Source of the DNA: Candidatus Uhrbacteria bacterium RIFOXYB12_FULL_58_10
GTDB taxonomy: Bacteria > Patescibacteriota > Patescibacteriia > UBA9934 > GWF2-40-263
Length of the DNA stretch: 36,060 nucleotides
NCBI GenBank assembly: GCA_001791645.1
Contig: MGFA01000010.1
Coordinates: 1-36,060 of the forward strand
Direction of reading: 5' to 3'
In this document: positions 1-7,257 of the stretch, piece by piece
Layout: every line of letters starts with the position of its first letter
Position numbering within the stretch: the stretch's first letter is position 1
Made by a program: the position numbers and the translations under genes
The notes under the pieces: generated by a model
What the model was told of the DNA's origin: nothing
Database searches by the model: none
What the model saw: the letters and a program-made list of their open reading frames with translations, nothing else

Positions 1-29
1 CTCAAATTTCACCTCAACTTTGGTCGCCA

Positions 30-58
30 ACCATATCATAAAAATGTGATTTTGTCAA
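30..58 (-). promoter_or_regulatory. Sigma70-type promoter firing out of the left edge
   Basis: Minus-strand TTGACA (53-58), 17-nt spacer, TATGGT (30-35). The -35 is a consensus match. It should drive a gene that starts beyond position 1; GAGGTGA near the edge could be its ribosome binding site. The gene itself is not in the window. Confidence 0.7.
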
Positions 59-77
59 TCGTTTGGCTGAAAAGTCG

Positions 78-113
78 AAAAAAGAAAAAACCGGCTTCCA
101 CTGGGGAAACCGG
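78..113 (-). terminator. Rho-independent terminator of the 750-aa gene
   Basis: Minus-strand hairpin with arms CCGGTTTCC and GGAAGCCGG (one mismatch) followed by TTTTTTCTTTTTT. It sits just after the stop codon of the 750-aa gene and 19 nt before the next same-strand -35 element. Confidence 0.85.
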
Positions 114-122
114 CAGATTGGC

Positions 123-2375
123 CTACTTGCAGGCCTCCTGCTCGGCGCGGGCGCGGGCGGAGAGCTTGGAGCAGTCCACGCCACGCTTCGTCACCGGCGC
201 GGCGGGCTTGGTGCTCGCGGCGGCTGGGGACACCGCGCTCACCGTCGCCTTTGGGGCCGGGTCCGCGGGCTTGGCCTCAGGCTTCTTCGCCGGCTCGTCG
301 GGAGCTGCGGCGGCCTCCATGACCTCCTTCATCTCGGCCTTCTCGCCTTCCTGGGCGAAATACAGTGCCTCGATGGAGGAGTACTCCTGGGGACCTTCAT
401 CGAGGAACCGGCCGAACAAGTGCTTTCGCACCGCGTAGCCGACTCCCGACGCGCAGCCACCGATCTCCTTCTCGACGTACCCGGGCAGGTCGATGTCCGT
501 CCCCTTCGGAACGCACACTTCCCCCACCGTGGCCGACTGAGCCCCAACCGCGCCGAGGATGTCCTCGACCCGGAACGCGCCGCCCGAGGGCGTGGCGATA
601 TACTTGACCTTGATCGTCTTTTCCTCTGTCTCGCCATCTTTGCCGCCCGGCTTCGGGACCTGCACCGTGATTTCCTGCTCCACCACGGCCACCTGGAAGG
701 CGATGTTCCCGTCCACGTACTGCTTGTACGCGAGCGGGCCGATGCCGATGACCGCGAGGGCCGCCGACACCGTGGCGAGCGTGCGGATGTTCCCGAGCGA
801 CAGCTTCTCGAGGAGATGGTGGATCTCCTCGCTGTCGTGTCCCCACCGCGCGCCGATGCGGTCGTACGCGATGAGCGCCAGGGCGATCACGGGGATCGTC
901 ACAAGGCGCACCAGGAATGTCGGGAAGCCGAACAGGATGCCCATGTCAGCGATAAGCATCGCTGTAACTCCAAGGCCGAACAAGTACGCGGTGATGTTCC
1001 GCGCGCTGTTGGCGAGCGACGGGCTGCCGTGCTCGTCGGCGTGCGGGTGGAAGATCCCGCCGAACACCCTGACGAGCCCCGCGACCGAGTACCACGGGAG
1101 CAGCCACAGCAGCGCCAGGATGGACCCGGCGAGCGTGAGCCCGACGTTCCAGTGCTGGTTCTGCCACCACCCGAATACGCCCGCGCCGTAGATGCCGACG
1201 ATCGGCACCGCGACGATGAAGTACGCGACCGGGATGCCGATCGCGAAGGCCGCGGCGGCCCAGGCGGCCAGTCCGCCGTGCTTGAGCGCGCGCTTCACGG
1301 CCTCGATGGCGCCGTGCGTGGCTTCGCGGGCCTTGTTGCCCGTGCCAAGTTCCGCTCCGCCCGGACCGTCGAACCACGCGCGCAGAAGCTTGGCGTCCGC
1401 GTTCTTGATCTCGAAGCACTGGTGCACTCCAGACTTCCTGGTGTCCACGAGTCGTGGGTCGATATCGTGGCAGACGATTGCGAGGGCATCGAAGTCGCCC
1501 TTGGCCGCGAGATCCTCGGAAAGGTCGATGAAGAGCCGGCCTTCGCGGTCGGTGCCGCTGTCCCTGCGGGCGGCGGCCACGAGCACGCGGCACATCTTCT
1601 CATCGGCGCGTACGCGAGCCCAGAAGCTCTGGGCCTTCGGCTGCGCCGCGCCATTGAGCCTCAGGCACTCCGGGCACACGTGCGGCTCGCCGTTGCCGGC
1701 CAGCGCGTCGAAGTCCCCCACCTGATAAGGGATGAGAGCTCCGGGGACGCGCGTGGTCTGCCGCGGCTGGCCGCGCTGCTGCTGGTTGCCACCCGTGGTC
1801 TGGGTGGTATCCGGATGCAGGAGGTCCCACCCACTGGTCATCTGCTGCCAGTGGGAACAGGCCTGCGGTCGGCCCTTGGCGTCGACGTCCATGCTCCCGT
1901 CCGCCGCGAGGCGGGCGAGGTGGACGACGCCAAGCGCGTCGCGAAACGCGTTGCCGAAGCGCCGAGCGACCTGCGCGCCGAGCGCGTCGATCTTCTGCTC
2001 GCGGTTCGGGTCGGACGCCGCGATGACGCCCTTCCCCACGCCGGCGAGGAAGTCGCCAAGGAACACCTGCGCCATCACGCGGGTCCCGGGGTCGAGACCG
2101 GGCATCAGTGCCGTTACCTTCCGCGCGATTGCCGCGGCGACGCCATGGTTCATGGCGTTGAGCCCGTGTTTTCCCCACCTGGAGTCAAGCCGCTTCAGCA
2201 GCTCGGTGAAGAACCGGATGCCCTTCACGTTCTCCGCGGTGATCTCCTTGACCACATCTTCGAGTGTCTCGCCAGCGACCGTCAGGCCGAGTGAGTGTGC
2301 CTTCGCGGCGTCGCCGTCCACGACGACGGAGATCAGGTCCCTTTCCGAAGGACCAGCGGCGGTTCGAGTTGCCAT
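123..2375 (-). CDS. Large multi-pass membrane protein of unknown function
   Basis: 750 aa; I do not recognise the family. The start is the ATG preceded by GGAGAGGA; the longer frame in the track begins inside the promoter. Residues 1-365 look soluble, with a possible metal-binding CPEC at about 234-237 and further cysteines. Hydrophobic segments follow at about 368-400, 411-440, 461-483, 485-505 and 531-550. A soluble domain (about 560-690) comes next, then a low-complexity Ala/Pro/Lys tail ending in a Cys-containing basic patch. The gene is GC-rich: the opposite strand carries 743-aa and 304-aa shadow frames. It stands alone with its own promoter, a leader of about 150 nt and a terminator. 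The architecture (soluble head, five or so membrane helices, Pro-rich tail) suggests an envelope or membrane-complex protein, but nothing identifies its job. Confidence 0.8.
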   Translation of the reverse strand: MATRTAAGPSERDLISVVVDGDAAKAHSLGLTVAGETLEDVVKEITAENVKGIRFFTELLKRLDSRWGKHGLNAMNHGVAAAIARKVTALMPGLDPGTRVMAQVFLGDFLAGVGKGVIAASDPNREQKIDALGAQVARRFGNAFRDALGVVHLARLAADGSMDVDAKGRPQACSHWQQMTSGWDLLHPDTTQTTGGNQQQRGQPRQTTRVPGALIPYQVGDFDALAGNGEPHVCPECLRLNGAAQPKAQSFWARVRADEKMCRVLVAAARRDSGTDREGRLFIDLSEDLAAKGDFDALAIVCHDIDPRLVDTRKSGVHQCFEIKNADAKLLRAWFDGPGGAELGTGNKAREATHGAIEAVKRALKHGGLAAWAAAAFAIGIPVAYFIVAVPIVGIYGAGVFGWWQNQHWNVGLTLAGSILALLWLLPWYSVAGLVRVFGGIFHPHADEHGSPSLANSARNITAYLFGLGVTAMLIADMGILFGFPTFLVRLVTIPVIALALIAYDRIGARWGHDSEEIHHLLEKLSLGNIRTLATVSAALAVIGIGPLAYKQYVDGNIAFQVAVVEQEITVQVPKPGGKDGETEEKTIKVKYIATPSGGAFRVEDILGAVGAQSATVGEVCVPKGTDIDLPGYVEKEIGGCASGVGYAVRKHLFGRFLDEGPQEYSSIEALYFAQEGEKAEMKEVMEAAAAPDEPAKKPEAKPADPAPKATVSAVSPAAASTKPAAPVTKRGVDCSKLSARARAEQEACK

Positions 2376-2530
2376 GGATTCCTCTCCGTGTGCGGCACGA
2401 GGCCGCGGTGATATTTCTGAAAAGACCGAATGCCTGCGCTCCCGTTTCCCCGAACCATTCCGGAGACAACGAAAAACGCAAGCAAGATGTCTCCCATTTG
2501 AAGCCCGAAGGCCGCACACGGAAGAGCGTA
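2376..2530 (-). other. Long structured 5' leader of the 750-aa gene
   Basis: About 150 nt between the predicted transcription start (near 2524) and the ATG, with no gene on either strand that I can support. It holds a short hairpin with a cUUCGg tetraloop at about 2502-2513 and a perfect 7-bp inverted repeat GGAGACA/TGTCTCC (2462-2468 with 2488-2494). No known riboswitch is recognised. Confidence 0.45.
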
Positions 2531-2559
2531 TGATTACCACAAAAAAGCCGAAATGTCAA
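2531..2559 (-). promoter_or_regulatory. Promoter of the 750-aa gene
   Basis: Minus-strand TTGACA (2554-2559), 17-nt spacer, TAATCA (2531-2536). The -35 lies inside the 3' arm of the upstream operon's terminator hairpin and the spacer contains that terminator's T-tract. Confidence 0.75.
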
Positions 2560-2578
2560 TCATCTCAGACATTCCGGC
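2541..2578 (-). terminator. Terminator of the Fe-S operon, overlapping the next promoter
   Basis: Minus-strand GCCGGAATGTC, 10-nt loop, GACATTTCGGC (11 bp with one G-U), then TTTTTT. It lies 16 nt after the stop codon of the FAD oxidoreductase. Confidence 0.85.
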
Positions 2579-2593
2579 CCAAACCGTTTCATT

Positions 2594-3733
2594 TTAGCGA
2601 AGGGAAAGCGTTTCGGGTGCCAACCCGTCCCGAATGGCGTTGGTAACCTGGGTCCGATCCCCGGTGCGGCCCACCATGGTCGCGCCCACCACCTTTCCAG
2701 CGCGCACGAACAGCTGCGTGACACCGCCGGCCGCGCGACTGCCAACTATGCGGATCTCATCCGCGAACGCGCGATCCGTGTCTCCGACCCCGATGATATC
2801 GAGCCCCGCGAGGTTGGTGGCATACGCCGAGACATTGCGAAATTCCTCCGGCTTCCCTGCCATGTTGCGCGCCGCGACGCGGCCCTGCATCACCGCCGAC
2901 GGCCAGTTGCCCGCCATGAGCGTTCGTCCGACCACAAGGTCCTCGAACTCCGTCACGTCGCCCGCCGCGTACACGTCGCCAGCGCTCGTCTCGAGCCGCG
3001 CGCTCGTGACCACGCCCTTGTTCACCGCAATCCCCGCGTCGCGTATCCATGCGAGGTCCGGCTCAACGCCCACCCCGACGCCGACCACGTCCGCGTCCGT
3101 CGCTCCGACCGATTCCAACGTTTCGCTCCCGGGCCGGACGTCCGCGCCCACGGCGCGCAAATGGTCGCTCACGAGCTCGCCGCTGTCCGCGTCCAAAATC
3201 CGATGGAACATCCACGGCCCGCGAAACGCCGCGACCGTTGGCATGTGATGATACAAAAAGACATCGAGCAGTTCGCACGCGATGAAGCTTCCGCCGTACA
3301 CGATTCCCCGCCCGCCGGCCCGCGACCGCATCAGCGAAATCAGGTGCTCCGTGTCGCCGAGCGAATGGAAGTAACACACGTTCTCCCCCTCGTATGGAAG
3401 CGTGCGCGCCTCGCCTCCGGTCGCGAGAAGCAGCTTGTCATACGGCAGCTCGCGCCCATTCGAGAGCGCGACGTGCCTGTTCGTAACGTCTATCGCGTCG
3501 CAGCGCGTCCCGGGCATCCATTCAATGTTCTTTTCCGCGTACCACGTTTCCTTTTTCAAAAAAAGCTTCTCGCGAGGCACAAGCCCCTTGGCGTAGTGCG
3601 GCAGCAGGACGCGAGAATAAATGATCTCGTGGTCCTCGCCGACAAGCGTGATCTCGGCATCGGCGTCGAGCTTGCGCAACTCCTCGGCCGCGGTTGTCCC
3701 GGCGATCCCGCCGCCGATGACGACGTGCCTCAT
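2594..3733 (-). CDS. NAD(P)/FAD-dependent oxidoreductase (rubredoxin/ferredoxin reductase-like)
   Basis: 379 aa, two-dinucleotide-binding-domain flavoprotein fold. The start ATG overlaps the ferredoxin stop by 4 nt (ATGA), so the long upstream extension in the track is not coding. FAD-binding GGGIAG is at residues 7-12, an ATGGEA segment follows the first Rossmann half, a degenerate NAD(P)-binding GGSFIACE is near 165, and the second FAD motif AAGDVTEF is in the C-terminal half. It resembles the reductase module of NirB-type, rubredoxin and ferredoxin reductases; no extra Fe-S or disulfide-redox domain is seen. As the last gene after iscS-nifU-nfu-ferredoxin, it probably passes electrons from NAD(P)H to the neighbouring ferredoxin during cluster assembly. 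That role is inferred from context. Confidence 0.85.
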   Translation of the reverse strand: MRHVVIGGGIAGTTAAEELRKLDADAEITLVGEDHEIIYSRVLLPHYAKGLVPREKLFLKKETWYAEKNIEWMPGTRCDAIDVTNRHVALSNGRELPYDKLLLATGGEARTLPYEGENVCYFHSLGDTEHLISLMRSRAGGRGIVYGGSFIACELLDVFLYHHMPTVAAFRGPWMFHRILDADSGELVSDHLRAVGADVRPGSETLESVGATDADVVGVGVGVEPDLAWIRDAGIAVNKGVVTSARLETSAGDVYAAGDVTEFEDLVVGRTLMAGNWPSAVMQGRVAARNMAGKPEEFRNVSAYATNLAGLDIIGVGDTDRAFADEIRIVGSRAAGGVTQLFVRAGKVVGATMVGRTGDRTQVTNAIRDGLAPETLSLR

Positions 3734-3996
3734 ACGTCCGGAAAGAGCTGCGCTCCCTCCTCGTCGTAAATGAAAATCGCGAGCGTCGGGCACGACTGGG
3801 CTGCCATGATGATATTTTCCTTTTCTTCTTCCGTCACCTCCATCGTGCGCTCGTACGTCCGAGGGGTCGGCTCCGTGCCGTGATCGAGAACGTATGCCTT
3901 GTTCTCGTCGTTGAGCTGAAAGGTTTCCGGGGCGATGGTCACGCATGACGCCGCGCCAATGCAAAGATCGGGATCGACTTTGATCGTCAGTTTCAT
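3730..3996 (-). CDS. Single-cluster ferredoxin, [3Fe-4S]-type Cys pattern
   Basis: 88 aa, an acidic small ferredoxin. Cysteines are at 12, 18 (CIGAASC) and 69 (SCP). The Cys expected in the middle of a CxxCxxC 4Fe-4S motif is Ala15, so the pattern is that of [3Fe-4S] ferredoxins of the kind that serve P450s; a [4Fe-4S] cluster with a non-Cys ligand is possible. The start ATG lies 1 nt after the stop of the NifU C-domain gene, and the stop overlaps the next start by 4 nt, which indicates translational coupling. It is a likely electron carrier for the reductase downstream and for Fe-S assembly. Confidence 0.85.
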   Translation of the reverse strand: MKLTIKVDPDLCIGAASCVTIAPETFQLNDENKAYVLDHGTEPTPRTYERTMEVTEEEKENIIMAAQSCPTLAIFIYDEEGAQLFPDV

Positions 3997-3997
3997 A

Positions 3998-4222
3998 TTA
4001 TTCCTCGATGAATTCAACCACAGTGTACTCCGAACAGTGCTCCGCGACGAGGTCTGCCAGCCCTTCCTTGTACGAGGCCGAGCAGCCGCATCCACCGCAA
4101 AATCCCTCGAGGCGGAACACGATCTTCGGCGCGTCACTTGATGCGACGCCGACGGAGCGGTTGGCCGAATCAAGCACGGGCTTGAGCGATGCGAGCTGAT
4201 CGAGCAAATCTTGATAGGCCAT
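3998..4222 (-). CDS. Stand-alone NifU C-terminal (Nfu-type) Fe-S carrier domain
   Basis: 74 aa, the size of an isolated NifU C-terminal domain. LEGFCGGCGC at 38-47 matches the family's 'LxGxCxxCxxS' signature, with the cluster-binding CxxC at Cys42/Cys45 and an extra Cys47. The usual hydrophobic C-terminal strand (TVVEFIEE) follows. Family members carry or transfer [4Fe-4S] clusters to apoproteins. It follows nifU by 1 nt, so the carrier activity sits on a separate polypeptide rather than fused to the scaffold. Confidence 0.85.
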   Translation of the reverse strand: MAYQDLLDQLASLKPVLDSANRSVGVASSDAPKIVFRLEGFCGGCGCSASYKEGLADLVAEHCSEYTVVEFIEE

Positions 4223-4223
4223 A

Positions 4224-4901
4224 TTAGGCGCCGAAATATTTTTCCTTATAAAATCGGATGAGCTCTTCTACCGCTGGCAGCACGCCCGGATTGCCCGTGC
4301 CGACCTTGGTCTTTGCCTGCACGGCCTCGAGGGTGAGCGCACCGTCGAGCACGGCCTCCTCGATGTCGTGGTCGGTCACCTTCGAAACCGGGTCGATGAC
4401 GCGGGAGGCTTCCACCACGATCTTGTCGACCTGTCCCGTGCGGCGGTAAAAGTCGTTGATCGCGTCGCGCAGCGCCTTGTCGCACAGCACCGAGCAGTGG
4501 AACTTGCGCGCTGGCAGGCCGCCAAGCCTGTCCATGATGTCCTGCGGGCGGATCTTGCGCGCCTCCTCGAGCGTCATGCCGCCGTTTTCCGTCACCATTT
4601 CGGACGCCATCGACGTGGACGCGATCGCGCTGCCGCACCCGAACGTCTTCCAACGGAACTCCCGGATACGCTCGGTTTTCAGGTCTACCTTCATCCAGAC
4701 GCGCAGCTCGTCGCCGCACGCCGGCGAACCGACCTTTCCGACCGCGTTATATTGCGCCGGGTCCGCGTCCTCCATCATGAAGTTGCGCGGATGGAAAAAA
4801 TGGTCCTTAACCGTGTCCGTGTAAAACCAAGACTTGCCGCCGTCCTTGGTGGTGACGTCGCCCTGGGTTCCCGCGACCGGCGTTTGCTTGTGATCAGACA
4901 T
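4224..4901 (-). CDS. nifU: NifU/IscU-type Fe-S scaffold with a cysteine-free remnant of the [2Fe-2S] domain
   Basis: 225 aa. The IscU-like N-domain has all three scaffold cysteines: SPACGDEL, FGCGSAIAS and HCSVLC, the last with an additional Cys. After about residue 160 the sequence VTDHDIEEAVLDGALTLEAV...TKVGTGNPG aligns by eye with the BFD-like [2Fe-2S] domain of classical NifU ('V.E..I..AI..G..T.E.V...T.AGxGCGxC'), but the cluster cysteines are replaced. It assembles clusters from sulfur delivered by the IscS encoded just upstream; the two reading frames overlap by 8 nt. The start is the ATG 7 nt before the iscS stop; the longer frame in the track is a shadow of iscS. Confidence 0.9.
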   Translation of the reverse strand: MSDHKQTPVAGTQGDVTTKDGGKSWFYTDTVKDHFFHPRNFMMEDADPAQYNAVGKVGSPACGDELRVWMKVDLKTERIREFRWKTFGCGSAIASTSMASEMVTENGGMTLEEARKIRPQDIMDRLGGLPARKFHCSVLCDKALRDAINDFYRRTGQVDKIVVEASRVIDPVSKVTDHDIEEAVLDGALTLEAVQAKTKVGTGNPGVLPAVEELIRFYKEKYFGA

Positions 4902-6093
4902 AGTATTTCGGATCCACGCGCACCGGGCTGATGGCGCGCAGTTTCTCAACGAGGGGAGGAAGGACGTCGAGCACGTACTCCACGTCCTGCGCGCGCGTGG
5001 CGTGGCCGAGAGAAAAGCGAATGGATCCGTGCGCGACCTCGTATGGCAGACCGAGCGACAGGATGACATGCGACGGATCAAGGGTCGTAGACGTGCAGGC
5101 GGACCCCGTGGACGCGTAAATGCCGGCGGCGTCGAGATATAGAATAAGCGCCTCGCCCTCGATGTCCACGAAAGAAACGTTCACGTTGTTTGGAAGACGC
5201 TTGGTCGCGTGGCCGTTCAGGCGCACCTTCGGCACGCGCTGGCGGATTCCCTCGATCAATCGGTCACGCAACGCCGTGAGCCGTTCCGACTCGCGAACGC
5301 GATTTTCCTGCACGAGCTCGAGCGCCTTCGCCATGCCGATAATCCCGGCGACGTTCTCGGTTCCAGGCCTGAGGCCCCGTTCCTGCGAACCGCCAAACTG
5401 GAGCGGTTGGAGCTTGATGCCTCGACGAACGTACAGAGCACCGATTCCCTTGGGGCCATACATCTTGCCCCCGTTCAACGTCATCAAATCCACGTGAAGT
5501 TTCTCCACGTCGAGATCAAGAAAGCCCGTGGCCTGGCACGCGTCGGTGTGAAAAACGGGAAACGCCTTCTTTTCCGCGGCACGATACTTTTGAATCGCGT
5601 TCCCGATCTCCCCGATAGGCTGAATCGTACCGATTTCGTTGTTCGCGTACATGACCGAGATAAGAATCGTATCCGGGCGAATCGCGGACATCACCTGGTC
5701 GGTCGTAATCAGGCCGTCGTGATCCGGCACAAGATATGCCACCTCGAACCCCTCCTTTTTTTCCAAATGCATCGCGGCCTCCAGCACCGCATGATGCTCA
5801 AACGCGGCCACCACGAGATGTTTCCCGGTTCCGGCATTTGCCCGACAGAATCCGAGCACCGCGAGATTGTCCGATTCCGTACCGCCGGATGTGAACAGGA
5901 TTTCATCCGCGCGCACGTGCAGCACCTTCGCCATACGCTCGCGCGCGTTATCGAGCGCGTCCTTGGCCTCCTTCCCAACCGAATGAAAGCTCGACGGATT
6001 GCCGCACGCGTGGCCGAGATACGGCAACATGGCCTCGAGGACGCGAGGGTCGAGCGGCGTGGTCGCGGCATGGTCAAGGTAAACATGTTCCAC
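4894..6093 (-). CDS. iscS: Cysteine desulfurase (NifS/IscS family)
   Basis: 399 aa, full length for the family. PLP-dependent, removing sulfur from L-cysteine for Fe-S cluster assembly. Seen: N-terminal YLDHAATTP, TSGGTESDN phosphate loop, EHHAV histidine, HTDACQATG aspartate, the PLP lysine in LNGGKMYGPKG, and the catalytic cysteine loop ASTGSACTS. The start codon is GTG. The -10 element ends 9 nt upstream, leaving room for only a 2-3-nt leader and no ribosome binding site. It is the first gene of the five-gene Fe-S operon. Confidence 0.96.
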   Translation of the reverse strand: MEHVYLDHAATTPLDPRVLEAMLPYLGHACGNPSSFHSVGKEAKDALDNARERMAKVLHVRADEILFTSGGTESDNLAVLGFCRANAGTGKHLVVAAFEHHAVLEAAMHLEKKEGFEVAYLVPDHDGLITTDQVMSAIRPDTILISVMYANNEIGTIQPIGEIGNAIQKYRAAEKKAFPVFHTDACQATGFLDLDVEKLHVDLMTLNGGKMYGPKGIGALYVRRGIKLQPLQFGGSQERGLRPGTENVAGIIGMAKALELVQENRVRESERLTALRDRLIEGIRQRVPKVRLNGHATKRLPNNVNVSFVDIEGEALILYLDAAGIYASTGSACTSTTLDPSHVILSLGLPYEVAHGSIRFSLGHATRAQDVEYVLDVLPPLVEKLRAISPVRVDPKYYV

Positions 6094-6102
6094 AGTGGAG
6101 GG

Positions 6103-6131
6103 AATCTACCAGCAAATCGATCTCCTGACAA
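6103..6131 (-). promoter_or_regulatory. Promoter of the Fe-S operon, predicted leaderless
   Basis: Minus-strand TTGTCA (6126-6131), 17-nt spacer, TAGATT (6103-6108), then 9 nt to the GTG of iscS. The predicted +1 falls 2-3 nt before the start codon. No IscR-like site is recognised. Confidence 0.7.
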
Positions 6132-6143
6132 GCCTCGTGCCTC

Positions 6144-6169
6144 AAAAAAAAGAGGCCTGCCGCGCAGGC
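6144..6169 (-). terminator. Terminator of the VIT/CCC1-like gene
   Basis: Minus-strand GCCTGCGCGGCAGGC hairpin, then CTCTTTTTTTT, 18 nt after the stop codon. The T-tract is also flanked by GCCTC/GAGGC repeats. The iscS promoter begins 13 nt further on. Confidence 0.8.
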
Positions 6170-6187
6170 ATCCCGGCTCTCTCTGGC

Positions 6188-6748
6188 CTACATTCCCGGA
6201 ACGACTCCATAATAGGCTCCGACCAGGCGGCCGATGACAAACCCGATCGCGGCCGCGCTGAGCGAAATGACCGCCATCTGCGCGCCACCGCGCCAAGGAG
6301 AACGTTTCGAAAACGAAGCCGACCACGCGCCAAGCGCGAACAGACAAAACGCGGTAAGAATAATGGACGGCGCGTAGGCATTTCTGATCGGGAGAAAAAA
6401 ATATGGGGCAAGCGGGACGAATCCGCCAAGCACGTAGAAAACCCCCATGACCGCCGCGGACCGAATGAGATGCGTGTGCGCTCCAGTCGCCGCGACCTTC
6501 CCTTCTTCGCGAAGCACCTCGCGCTCGGCCTCCGTCGCGGACTTGTTCGATAGATAGCTTCCCGCGGCCATGGAAACGGCCTCCACGGCCACGATCACGA
6601 GGCCGGACATGATGACGATATACGTGCTATCCGCGCCGGCCGCGATGCCGGTTACCGCGCCAAGCGTAGACACGAAGCTGTCCTCGAGCCCGAATACGAT
6701 CTCCCGCATGCTTTCCGCGACCTCTCGACGCCATTTGCTCCCATTCAT
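6188..6748 (-). CDS. VIT1/CCC1-family membrane transporter
   Basis: 186 aa, somewhat short for the family. The N-terminus (VFGLEDSFVSTLGAVTGIA) and the SMAAGSYLSNKS stretch match the VIT1/CCC1 family of Fe2+/Mn2+ transporters, whose first helix normally has a 'GxxDG' motif; here it reads GLEDS. About five membrane segments are visible: roughly 27-45, 50-70, 101-120, 127-147 and 157-180. It probably exports or sequesters iron or manganese, which fits its position just upstream of the Fe-S operon. The start ATG is only 8 nt after a TATACT -10 element, so it is probably leaderless; the longer frame in the track is a shadow. Confidence 0.82.
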   Translation of the reverse strand: MNGSKWRREVAESMREIVFGLEDSFVSTLGAVTGIAAGADSTYIVIMSGLVIVAVEAVSMAAGSYLSNKSATEAEREVLREEGKVAATGAHTHLIRSAAVMGVFYVLGGFVPLAPYFFLPIRNAYAPSIILTAFCLFALGAWSASFSKRSPWRGGAQMAVISLSAAAIGFVIGRLVGAYYGVVPGM

Positions 6749-6756
6749 ATGCGAAT

Positions 6757-6766
6757 AGTATATACT
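6757..6766. promoter_or_regulatory. Palindromic -10 shared by divergent promoters
   Basis: AGTATATACT reads TATACT on both strands: minus towards the VIT-like gene (8 nt to its ATG) and plus towards the host-attachment-like gene (39 nt to its ATG). The -35 elements are weak (TTATCC on minus), so the two directions may compete for one polymerase-binding site. Confidence 0.5.
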
Positions 6767-6805
6767 AAGCGAGAAACGAGGATAAGTATTGAGAACATTA
6801 AGGAT

Positions 6806-7246
6806 ATGCAACTCCCGCAGGAATTCCAGGCGTTCGAACGCCCCACGCTCATCGTCGTCACGGACAACGTGCAGGCGAAACTCTACCGCGCCCTCGGCCA
6901 CGAGGTCTCGCTCGTCCACACCATCTCAACGAAGGCGGACGTGCTCGAAGGCGAGCGCGTCGAAATCATGACCGGTTCCGGTGACGTGCGCTCAGGGGAA
7001 CCGGAGGATGATCGCAAGGAGTGGTCGCGCGAAAAGTTGTACGACCAGTTGAGCGAGGAGCTTATGCGCCGGCTCAAGGCCGGAGAATTCGAATCGCTGG
7101 CCGTTTGCGTTCCCGAGGAGCACATGAACGAACTGAAGGAATCGCTTCACGTAGACCTTTTGAAAATCGCGGACGCGTGGGTCAGAAAGAACCTCGCCAA
7201 TGACGACCTTCTCGACATCGTGATCCACGTGCAGGAATCGGAATAA
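6806..7246 (+). CDS. Host-attachment/baeRF-like small protein
   Basis: 146 aa. The start is the ATG preceded by AAGGAT; the extra 19 residues in the track lie over the promoter. The opening beta-strand (TLIVVTDNVQAKLYRA), a central basic/acidic helix and 'SLAVCVPEEHMNELKESL...DLL' resemble the 'protein required for attachment to host cells' family, which is related to archaeal/eukaryotic release-factor-like (baeRF) proteins. Members are annotated from a plant-bacterium attachment phenotype or as possible ribosome-associated factors; the true function here is unknown. It is followed 11 nt later by ddl on the same strand. Confidence 0.5.
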   Translation: MQLPQEFQAFERPTLIVVTDNVQAKLYRALGHEVSLVHTISTKADVLEGERVEIMTGSGDVRSGEPEDDRKEWSREKLYDQLSEELMRRLKAGEFESLAVCVPEEHMNELKESLHVDLLKIADAWVRKNLANDDLLDIVIHVQESE

Positions 7247-7257
7247 CCAACGAGCGT

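Noticed and set aside
63-2294. 743-aa plus-strand ORF (and 304-aa at 1732-2646) opposite the 750-aa gene
   Set aside because: Arg/His/Ala-rich shadow of a GC-rich gene; the minus frame has a promoter, ribosome binding site, membrane helices and terminator.
5209-6237. 342-aa plus-strand ORF opposite iscS
   Set aside because: Shadow; iscS is unambiguous on the other strand.
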